Source: Methanobacteriota archaeon
Lineage (GTDB): Archaea > Thermoplasmatota > Thermoplasmata > RBG-16-68-12
Length of the DNA stretch: 64,000 nucleotides
Direction of reading: 5' to 3'
Assembly (NCBI GenBank): GCA_005878665.1
Contig: VBLR01000114.1
Location: 1 to 64,000, forward strand
In this document: positions 7,373-14,035 of the stretch, one piece after another
Position numbering within the stretch: position 1 is the stretch's first letter
Layout: every line of letters begins with the position of its first letter
Program-made: the position numbers and the translations under genes
Notes under the pieces: generated by a model
Seen by the model: only the letters and a program-made list of their open reading frames with translations
What the model was told of the DNA's origin: nothing
Databases searched by the model: none

Positions 7373-8095
7373 TTACCAGCCGAGACGCAAGTGCTCCGTC
7401 AGCCGGATTTCGCGGGATGCGCCCGCCACCCCGAACGCTGGGATGCGCGGAGCCGCGACCGCGAAGTCGTCCATCGTCGTCTGGTCGGGGGGCACGGCGG
7501 CATACCACTCCGACGTCCCGGTGTCGAGCCGATGGATGAGGACGCCGCCTTTCCCGTGGGCGATGCGGATCACGCGGTCCGCGCCCTCGTACAACTGCCG
7601 CCGGATCGACTTCCGGCGATGGAGCTTCGCCAGGCCCGCGTTCGTCACTAGGCCGACGACCTCCCGCTCCCCGACCGTCTGGCGGATCGTCCGCATCGAC
7701 CGCTGGAACAGCTGGTGCGCCTCGCCCACTTCGACGTCCTCGTCGAGGAACATCTCCGGCAGGCATGCGAGGACCACGAGGCCCGCGCGGGTCTCCTCGA
7801 TTTTTTTATCCAGCATATCCAATATTAACGTCGTCATCTGGTGGCACGTGAACGCTCGGGCCACGTGCACGCGGGGCAGGATCTCCTCCCGCGTCAGCGC
7901 GGCCCGCTTCCCGAGGGCGACCATGCCGTGCGGGTCCACCGAGTTCCCGCCGTCCAGGAAGACGACTTCGTGGCCTTCCATGACCGCGCGCACGGACAGG
8001 AGGGTCGTGAGGTGGAACACGAAGTCGGAGCCGCTGTCGATCAACGTGATCTTGCCCGCCTCGAACGGTCCGAGGATCCGGTCGAGGGTGGGCAC
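7373..8095 (-). CDS. RecA/KaiC-fold protein with degenerate P-loop
   Basis: A 240-residue protein related to archaeal RadA/RadB/KaiC ATPases: LDRILGPFEAGKITLID marks the strand before the P-loop, HEVVFLDGGNSVDP the following strand, and AGLVVLACLPEMF and EVVGLVTNAG later core strands. The Walker A loop reads DSGSDFVFHL and lacks the GKT/S, so it probably does not hydrolyse ATP by itself and may act as a recombinase paralogue or mediator. GTG 8095 is the only ordinary start, but the frame stays coding-like upstream (VRVETRPALTTL) to about 8173, where ATT would fit the TATA distance. The promoter carries the ACTTTC element shared with polB and mre11. Confidence 0.7.
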   Translation of the reverse strand: MPTLDRILGPFEAGKITLIDSGSDFVFHLTTLLSVRAVMEGHEVVFLDGGNSVDPHGMVALGKRAALTREEILPRVHVARAFTCHQMTTLILDMLDKKIEETRAGLVVLACLPEMFLDEDVEVGEAHQLFQRSMRTIRQTVGEREVVGLVTNAGLAKLHRRKSIRRQLYEGADRVIRIAHGKGGVLIHRLDTGTSEWYAAVPPDQTTMDDFAVAAPRIPAFGVAGASREIRLTEHLRLGW

Positions 8096-8200
8096 CAGGG
8101 TCGTGAGGGCCGGACGCGTCTCGACGCGGACCTCCGGGATGACGATGGCTTCCGCGGCCAGCGCGATGGAAATCCTCCCCGCGATTCGATGGAGATGGCG

Positions 8201-8241
8201 ATATAAATCCTGGGGCGGAGGGGAGGGATGGGTGAAAGTAT
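8201..8241 (-). promoter_or_regulatory. Promoter of the RecA-fold gene with ACTTTC element
   Basis: Minus strand ATACTTTCACCCATCCC (ACTTTC at 8239-8234), then a C/T-rich stretch and the TATA box ATTTATAT (8208-8201). Element-to-TATA gap is about 25 nt, as in the polB operon promoter. Confidence 0.6.
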
Positions 8242-8323
8242 GGGCGACTCCACGCCGATGGCACGTATCGCCGAGGAGTAAGCCCTATCTAACCGCCGGC
8301 CCGATACATCGACAGGAGACGGC

Positions 8324-9553
8324 ATGCAAGGAGAACGGTACCAGAACACGATTGCACTCCTCCTCATCGTCCTCGTGTTCGCGTCGATCCCTTTGATCGT
8401 GAACTTCCTCGGCGCGTGGTTCCTGTGGGCGCCCATCTTGGCCGCTCTCGCCGTCCTTCCCGCGGCCTTCCTAAGGGAGGCGGAACTTGACACGGGCCTC
8501 GAGGCGCCGGCCCGGGTCCGCGCCGCACTCGCCGGAAACCTCCGCAGCGAAGGCCTCGAAGTGACGACCGAACCCGACGCCGTCTGGGTCCGAATCGACG
8601 CGCTGTCCGCGGTCCGGATCCGAGCACGAACGACCGAGCGGGGCACGGTTCTGTCGTCTCAGGCGCGCGCGACGAGAGCGGGATGGCTTCTCCTAATCGC
8701 CCTCGTCGCGTCCGTCGTGGGGAGCCTGCCGGCCGTCGCACTGACTCTCGTCCTCTTCCGACGTGCGAACCGGTTCGCCCGAGCCCGAGCACCCGCGGCG
8801 TTCGGAGGGAAAGGCCGTGCGGCCGTCTCGTCGAGAGACGAGGTGCGGGCCATGCTCCTGGGAAGCCTCTCTTCGGCCTTGCGGATCGCCCGCGAGGCGT
8901 CCGATGCTCAACACAAAGCACACACGGACGCCCAGACTGTCATCGCGGTTGCTGCGTTCACAAGCTGGACCGCGCTCCTCATCGGTTTGTTCGTCGCGTT
9001 GAACGGGTTCAATCTGATCACGGGCCAATGGGATGTACCAATCGTTGGCGCGACAGCCGGCACCTTGGTCCTCTCGGTCGTCCTCTTGGCGGTCGTGCGA
9101 CGGCGATACCGCCCAAGGCTCGCGCGCTACCGCACGTGGATCGACCGTTTGAGTGACGCGTTCGACCGAGAGATGTCCCTGGAGGCCGCGGAACCGTCTG
9201 CTGCAAGCACGTTTGAGCTCCTCGCGGAAGCTTCCACTCAGGTTCCGGATTGGCTGAACGCCCAGCGGCGTGCGGGGCTCAGCAGCGATCCCGCGACGTC
9301 CCTGGGGATCCTGCTCCTCACGCTCTTCGTCTCTTCGATGTTCACCAACGCCATCATCGGGGCCCTCCGCGGTGCCCTCGACCTCGTATTCGTCTACGCG
9401 GCTACGGGAACCGTCGCCGCCGGAATCGCCGCGTGGATCTACCGTGCGTGGAAGCGGCGGGAAGACGCCCGCCTCGCGCACGCGCAGGCCGCCTGGGACG
9501 CGCACGTGAAGTCGCTGCGTGCGCGGATGGACCACTTCCTCGAGGAGATGTGA
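8324..9553 (+). CDS. Multi-pass membrane protein, function unknown
   Basis: A 409-residue protein I do not recognise. It has a hydrophobic pair at residues 10-50, a soluble domain (about 55-110), a second pair near 120-145, another pair near 205-260 and a final pair near 320-370, with a basic, arginine-rich linker between and a helical C-terminus ending HFLEEM. The ATG at 8324 follows GGAGA at good spacing. It is followed after 4 nt by a winged-helix gene, so the two are co-transcribed; the neighbour may regulate or partner it. Confidence 0.7.
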   Translation: MQGERYQNTIALLLIVLVFASIPLIVNFLGAWFLWAPILAALAVLPAAFLREAELDTGLEAPARVRAALAGNLRSEGLEVTTEPDAVWVRIDALSAVRIRARTTERGTVLSSQARATRAGWLLLIALVASVVGSLPAVALTLVLFRRANRFARARAPAAFGGKGRAAVSSRDEVRAMLLGSLSSALRIAREASDAQHKAHTDAQTVIAVAAFTSWTALLIGLFVALNGFNLITGQWDVPIVGATAGTLVLSVVLLAVVRRRYRPRLARYRTWIDRLSDAFDREMSLEAAEPSAASTFELLAEASTQVPDWLNAQRRAGLSSDPATSLGILLLTLFVSSMFTNAIIGALRGALDLVFVYAATGTVAAGIAAWIYRAWKRREDARLAHAQAAWDAHVKSLRARMDHFLEEM

Positions 9554-9557
9554 CGGC

Positions 9558-9854
9558 GTGGCCGGAGGGTCGGATTGGGGGCGCCCGGACCTGTACGTGG
9601 TCGCTCGGATGCTCGAGCGACTGTGGCGTGAGGCCGACCCGATGGTCAAGACCCGCCTGCAAGTCGCGGCGAATGTGAACTACGACGTCTTCAGCCGGTA
9701 CATCGGGTGGATGCAGAGCCGGGGACTCGTGTCGCTCGAGAACTCAGCGGACGGCCACGAGCGTGTGGCCTTGACCGACAAGGGGCGCGAGGCGTACCGG
9801 AAGCTCGTGCAGTGGATCAACGATGTCGTGCGCGGCGAGTTCTCCAGCGCCTAG
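9558..9854 (+). CDS. Winged-helix transcriptional regulator
   Basis: A 98-residue DNA-binding protein. The pattern ADPMVKTRLQVAANVNYDVFSRYIGWMQSRGLVSL is a helix-turn-helix of the type found in small archaeal regulators (recognition helix around DVFSRYIGWM), and ERVALTDKGREAYRKL is the wing and following helix. GTG 9558 is chosen because it lies 4 nt after the stop of the membrane protein and in front of the first helix. Target genes unknown. The last four bases overlap the convergent SRPBCC gene. Confidence 0.8.
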   Translation: MAGGSDWGRPDLYVVARMLERLWREADPMVKTRLQVAANVNYDVFSRYIGWMQSRGLVSLENSADGHERVALTDKGREAYRKLVQWINDVVRGEFSSA

Positions 9855-10303
9855 CTCGAATGCCCGTCTTCACGGAGATTCCGCTCCATCTCCCCGAGAT
9901 GGAAGTCGAGGTCCCGCTCCGTGTAGCGCCGCCACCATGCAGTTGCGAGCGGGATGAGAATCCAGCCAACGTGCCGGGGTCGTATGTCCACGTCGAGCGA
10001 GACGCGAGTGCTGTCGCCCTCCGGGTCGAATCGGTATGCGTACCGGACGTCTGCGGCGGGATAGCGCGCCTCGACCGCGTACCCGAGAGGCGGATTGACG
10101 ATCACATGCTCTTGGATCGTGACCCGCATCGGACGCGTCGCACGATCCTGCAACCAGATCTCGTTCCCGGTCCGCCGCAGGACAAAGCGCGTGCTCGCGG
10201 CGGGAGAGCCCGGGCGCTGATGGTCATCCTCGCGGAAGTCCGTCCACCAGGCGAAGACCTCGTCCCGCGGGAACGGCGTCTTGCGATCCAGGCGGAACTT
10301 CAT
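9851..10303 (-). CDS. SRPBCC (START-like) domain protein
   Basis: A 150-residue single-domain protein. The opening strand and helix MKFRLDRKTPFPRDEVFAWWTDF, the antiparallel strands with ADVRYAYRFDPEGDSTRVSLDVDI, and the long C-terminal helix LDFHLGEMERNLRE give the helix-grip fold with a deep hydrophobic pocket. Members bind lipids, polyketides or other hydrophobic ligands; ligand unknown here. Monocistronic, convergent with the winged-helix gene by a 4-nt overlap. Confidence 0.75.
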   Translation of the reverse strand: MKFRLDRKTPFPRDEVFAWWTDFREDDHQRPGSPAASTRFVLRRTGNEIWLQDRATRPMRVTIQEHVIVNPPLGYAVEARYPAADVRYAYRFDPEGDSTRVSLDVDIRPRHVGWILIPLATAWWRRYTERDLDFHLGEMERNLREDGHSS

Positions 10304-10396
10304 TCGACGGGTACCAGGCGAGCCCCCACGGATGAACCTCTCGGGTTAACCTTGTTTACGGTTGACTCCCGCAGGCCGATGGGACCAGCATGCTGC

Positions 10397-11026
10397 CTAA
10401 CTCGACGGCGGGGGCGGCGGCGAAGCGGCCGTGGCCGCGGCAGCGCGCGCCTGACGTTTCCGGCGGATCGCCGACGTCTGCATGAACGCACCGAGGACGA
10501 ATACACCAAGACCCGCGAGGGCCGCGGTCGTCGTGGGGACGACCTGCAAGAGGTACAGGCCCAGGGCCAGCAGCAGTCCGCCGATCGCCGCGGTGATGAT
10601 GCCAATGATGTCGTCGATGAAGTAGTACGAGATGCCAAAGACGACGACGAGCACGAGGATGGCCGCAATGAGGGGCGTGTCCAGCTGGCCGGCCGTGAAC
10701 TGGGCCTTGCCGCCGAGTAGCGCATAGATTGCCGCCCCAGCCAGGAGGCCGACGAGGAACGCAAGGGCCACCTTGACGAGTTTCGTAAACAGGATGCTCC
10801 CGATGACCGCGCCGACGATCGCGAGGATGAGCCCGGTGAGGTCGCTCCCGAGCGCGACACCGAACAGGAAGCCGACGACGCTCCCGAGCAGGGCCCCGAT
10901 GAGGGACATCACGGTGGCCCACAGACCGTGCCCCCAGAATGCGAGGGCGAGGCCCGTCAGGATCAGGATCGCCCCAAGGAGGTAGCGGACCTCGGGTGAG
11001 GTGACGATCCCAGGGAGCGCAGCCAT
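10397..11026 (-). CDS. Glycine-rich multi-pass membrane protein
   Basis: A 209-residue protein with about seven tightly packed hydrophobic helices (for example LLGAILILTGLALAFWG, VGFLFGVALGSDLTGLILA and LIAAILVLVVVFGIS), rich in Gly and Ala, and a cytoplasmic-looking basic tail ending in a proline run. The layout resembles the TMEM198/DUF4203 kind of protein; function unknown. A TATA box at 11049-11056 is centred 26 nt before the ATG, so it has its own leaderless transcript downstream of herA. Confidence 0.7.
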   Translation of the reverse strand: MAALPGIVTSPEVRYLLGAILILTGLALAFWGHGLWATVMSLIGALLGSVVGFLFGVALGSDLTGLILAIVGAVIGSILFTKLVKVALAFLVGLLAGAAIYALLGGKAQFTAGQLDTPLIAAILVLVVVFGISYYFIDDIIGIITAAIGGLLLALGLYLLQVVPTTTAALAGLGVFVLGAFMQTSAIRRKRQARAAAATAASPPPPPSS

Positions 11027-11046
11027 CGCGCGTCGATTCGGCTCGG

Positions 11047-11057
11047 ACTATAAATAG
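11047..11057 (-). promoter_or_regulatory. TATA box of the membrane protein gene
   Basis: CTATTTATAG on the minus strand, centred 26 nt before ATG 11026. Confidence 0.6.
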
Positions 11058-11089
11058 ACAGCGCGTTTTTCGGACACGGTTCGGGTCCA

Positions 11090-12643
11090 CTACCCGCGAC
11101 CGAACACATCGTCCGCGCGTTTGGCGATTTCCCGGACCGTCCCTTCATCGAGGATTCCGGTCCCGAGGACGTGCTCCCGCACATTCAGGTCGTCGTAGCT
11201 GAGGACGTCGATCACGGTCGGGATGCGGATCGCGTCGCCGATCACCGCAACGGTCCGCAACGGAAGCTTCGCGATGATGTTCTCCCACATCTTCTTGTCC
11301 GGGACGCCAGCCAGGGCTGCCTCGACGTCGGAGGGCTCTTTGAGGGACATCACGAGACGATTCGCGAGCTGGCTCCGGACCTCGTCCGAGATGCGAGAGG
11401 GTCGCTGGTCGACGAGGGCCAGGATGAGATTGAACTTCCTCGTCTCACGGGCGAGCCGGCTGAACGTGTGCGCGTACGGCGCGATCTCGGGGCTCAGGAA
11501 CTTGTGGGCCTCCTCGAGGAACAGGACGAGGCGCGGGTATTCCTCGTTCCGCTCCGTGTACAACTCGAACAGGCGGCGCGAGAGGATGTTCGCGACGAAC
11601 AGGTAGACCATCTGATCCGTCCCGTAATCCCCGAAGTCGAGGACGACGCTCTTCCCGTCGCGGATCGCCGCAAGGATGTGCGCGAACGCGTCTTTGGCCT
11701 GCGTCATGGCCCTGAGGAACGGAAGGCGGTCGAGCCGGCCGATCCGCCGCTTGAGACCCTGGAGGGTCATTTCGTGGGCCCTCTCCGATCCGAGCATTTC
11801 CATCGTCGCGTCCTTGACGGCCGAGATCAGGTCCCGGCCCCCGCGCGTCTTTGCGATCTCGTACAGCGTGTCGACCATCGGCGCGGTCAGATCCTGCAGC
11901 GCGACGATGAGGTCCTCCGGCGTGATCTCGCCCGTGTCGAGGACGAACGGTTTGGCCTCTCGGTTCTTCGGATCCAGGGAGAAGATTTCGACCTTCCCGG
12001 GGAAGAAGAACTTCAGGCCTTCCGTCTTGTCCGTCGCGCTGAAAACCCCGTACTCGCTGTGCATGTCGAAGATGAGGACGGATCCGACGTCCTTCGAGAG
12101 GATCCCCGCGCAGACGAGCTTGTTCAGGATTGACTTGCCCGTCCCGGTCCGCCCGAAGATCGCGAACGGCTTCTCGACCAGTTTCTTCATGTCGAGCTGC
12201 ACGTGGAACGGTTCCACGCCAGTGATGGTGCCCAACGTCGCGGACGTGTCCGTCACTTCGTATATGCGTTCCACGTCGTCCCGGGTCGCATGTCGGCACG
12301 CGGAGAAGTACGGCGGGATCGTCTGCGGCTCGCTGAGCTTCTTCGTCTCCCGGTCCACCAGCTGGATCATTCGGAGTTTCGCCTTGCTGTAGAAGATCGG
12401 GCCTCCATAGCCTTCGTGCGTCTCCGGCCGCGGCACGATCACGTCCGCGATCGTCGAACCCGCGAGTTGGTCCGCGATATCGCTCTCCTCGTTTACGACG
12501 TCCTCCACGAGGCAATAGAAGTCGTATCGTGCGCCCTCGACGATGACCGGGAACGCAATCTTCAGTTCCTCCGGATTTCCGAGCTGGAGTTTCGCGACGA
12601 GGCCGTCGATCACGGACGCGGCGACGATCTCCCCGATCTTCAT
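11090..12643 (-). CDS. herA: HerA bipolar DNA helicase
   Basis: A 517-residue hexameric DNA translocase of the HerA/FtsK superfamily that works with NurA and Mre11-Rad50 in resecting DNA ends. The N-terminal HAS barrel occupies about residues 1-90; Walker A is GRTGTGKS (164-171); Walker B with its catalytic Glu is LVLFLEEAHKF; an arginine-rich TRKFNLILALVDQRPSRI follows as the sensor region. Length is normal. The ATG overlaps the nurA stop in ATGA. It is the last gene of the resection cluster. Confidence 0.95.
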   Translation of the reverse strand: MKIGEIVAASVIDGLVAKLQLGNPEELKIAFPVIVEGARYDFYCLVEDVVNEESDIADQLAGSTIADVIVPRPETHEGYGGPIFYSKAKLRMIQLVDRETKKLSEPQTIPPYFSACRHATRDDVERIYEVTDTSATLGTITGVEPFHVQLDMKKLVEKPFAIFGRTGTGKSILNKLVCAGILSKDVGSVLIFDMHSEYGVFSATDKTEGLKFFFPGKVEIFSLDPKNREAKPFVLDTGEITPEDLIVALQDLTAPMVDTLYEIAKTRGGRDLISAVKDATMEMLGSERAHEMTLQGLKRRIGRLDRLPFLRAMTQAKDAFAHILAAIRDGKSVVLDFGDYGTDQMVYLFVANILSRRLFELYTERNEEYPRLVLFLEEAHKFLSPEIAPYAHTFSRLARETRKFNLILALVDQRPSRISDEVRSQLANRLVMSLKEPSDVEAALAGVPDKKMWENIIAKLPLRTVAVIGDAIRIPTVIDVLSYDDLNVREHVLGTGILDEGTVREIAKRADDVFGRG

Positions 12644-13653
12644 CGCAAGTCCCTCGCGACCTTGTCGAGGTACTCATGGAACGCGCTTCGCTTCCGGCCC
12701 TCGACCTGTGTGAGGCCGTCGAGGATCGTGCGCACGTCGAGTCCCATCCGGAGCGCCATTTTCATCACGGTCTCCTGGTGCACCGGCTTGAGCTGGCGGA
12801 CCGTGACCGCCATGCGGTGCGCCTCGATGAGGGGCCACGGATATCCGACCGACACGAGGCTCTTGCCGTACGCGGCGAGTTGTCCGAACGCCTCATCCGG
12901 CCGATCCCGAAACGTCCCCAGGTCCACCCGGAACCATTTCCGGGCGCGTGGATGCAGTCGGGCATAATAGATATCCCCGTAGAGGAGCCCCTCCTTGCTC
13001 GCTTCCGCGGCCTTCGGCGCACGCGCGTAGGCGAGCGCATCGTGCGGCAGGCGACCTTGGCAACGGGCCATCAGCTCTTCGTCCGTGAGGACGTGCCCGA
13101 ACGCGTGGAGCTGGCTGTCCTTCGAAATGCCGACGAGGAGGTGGCCGCGCTTCTCGCACACTTGCACGAGTCTCTCCATCACCGAGAACTGCTTCGGGAA
13201 CTCGGAGAGAGTGCCGTCCACCGCGACGACGCATCCTTCGAGGTCGTCCGCGAAGTTGATGGCCGTCTGGCCCTCGATGAGTCGGCGGTACTCGTTCACC
13301 ATGTCCCGCGGCTGCTCTTCCGGTCGCTCCTTCGTGAATTCGAAGAGGGATCGATGCAACTCGTCCTGGGTCGCGACGAACTCCGCGAACGTGGACACCC
13401 CGACCATGCGTTGCACGAGCCGCCAGTCCTTCCGCCGGAAGGCCTTCCCGTCGAACGCATACCGCAGGAGGCCGACGGAGATCAGGGCGAGCCACCAACT
13501 CGACAGATTGAGGAGGAACGAGTAAGAGCCGTCGACCGCAACCATGTCCTTCGCGCGGTTCGCGCACGGGAACGTGCGGAGGTCCGGCACATCTTCGGGG
13601 GGGAGCGGGACGTCTCGGTGATGCTTCACGAGAAGCTCGAGTTCCCGGCGCAT
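12640..13653 (-). CDS. nurA: NurA 5'-3' nuclease
   Basis: A 337-residue RNase H-like nuclease, partner of HerA. The first metal-binding Asp lies in MVAVDGSYSF and the second core strand in CVVAVDGTLSEF, followed by VGISKDSQLHAF and a C-terminal HQETVMKMALRMGL helix; these are the NurA core positions. ATG 13653 is a conservative start. The frame remains open upstream and a TTG at 13743 lies 21 nt from the TATA box at 13761, so a longer protein (367 residues) is possible. Its stop overlaps herA in ATGA. Confidence 0.9.
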   Translation of the reverse strand: MRRELELLVKHHRDVPLPPEDVPDLRTFPCANRAKDMVAVDGSYSFLLNLSSWWLALISVGLLRYAFDGKAFRRKDWRLVQRMVGVSTFAEFVATQDELHRSLFEFTKERPEEQPRDMVNEYRRLIEGQTAINFADDLEGCVVAVDGTLSEFPKQFSVMERLVQVCEKRGHLLVGISKDSQLHAFGHVLTDEELMARCQGRLPHDALAYARAPKAAEASKEGLLYGDIYYARLHPRARKWFRVDLGTFRDRPDEAFGQLAAYGKSLVSVGYPWPLIEAHRMAVTVRQLKPVHQETVMKMALRMGLDVRTILDGLTQVEGRKRSAFHEYLDKVARDLR

Positions 13654-13759
13654 GTCGTCGACGTAGCTTACGCGAGGACGATTCGGGTCCGTTGTGCCTC
13701 CTGTGTCATCCCGTCCGACCAGAGGGCAACCCTCAAGCGCCAAAGAGGGGACGGGACGG

Positions 13760-13768
13760 CATATAAGG
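13760..13768 (-). promoter_or_regulatory. TATA box of the nurA-herA operon
   Basis: TCCTTATAT on the minus strand. It shows that nurA-herA has its own promoter and is not simply a read-through of mre11-rad50. No ACTTTC element stands at the expected distance upstream. Confidence 0.5.
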
Positions 13769-13883
13769 ATGTCGAAGACCCCTGCAACACTACGAACGGA
13801 CTGTGCCGACCAGGAGCTTAGCCGCGCATTCAACCGTCGCGGTGAAGGCGGCAAGACCGCTCCCATCTCGTCGCAACAAAGGA

Positions 13884-13999
13884 GGGGTAGGGTGAGATCA
13901 AGGCCGGAACGAAAGGAGGTGCCTACCCCAGTCCAAGGAACCGCAGTGGATGGGTCAACGTTTCCTCCGTAGCTTACGGAGGGTCCGGGGACTCCGGAC
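13884..13999. ncRNA. Candidate structured RNA or complex 3' end between rad50 and nurA
   Basis: The 13744-14035 stretch has no convincing gene but holds three perfect inverted repeats: GGGGTAGG (13884-13891) with CCTACCCC (13922-13929); CCTCCGTA (13964-13971) with TACGGAGG (13975-13982) across a 3-nt loop; and GTCCGG (13983-13988) with CCGGAC (13994-13999). The last two are adjacent and would stack. It could be a small non-coding RNA, a processed 3' end of the mre11-rad50 mRNA, or a terminator. I could not match it to SRP RNA, RNase P RNA, tRNA or C/D box RNA, and the strand is undecided. Confidence 0.4.
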
Positions 14000-14035
14000 G
14001 GTCACCCGAGTCTACCTGGGCCGGGAACCGCTTGC

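Noticed and set aside
13654..13866. NurA extension to ATG 13866
   Set aside because: It would place the start upstream of the TATA box at 13761; only the TTG at 13743 remains a realistic longer option.
13884..13999. Identification of the hairpin region as SRP RNA, RNase P RNA or a C/D box RNA
   Set aside because: No SRP helix 8 GGAAGCAGC-type loop, no P4 GAGGAAAGUC or ACAGAA motif, and no paired C and D boxes were found.
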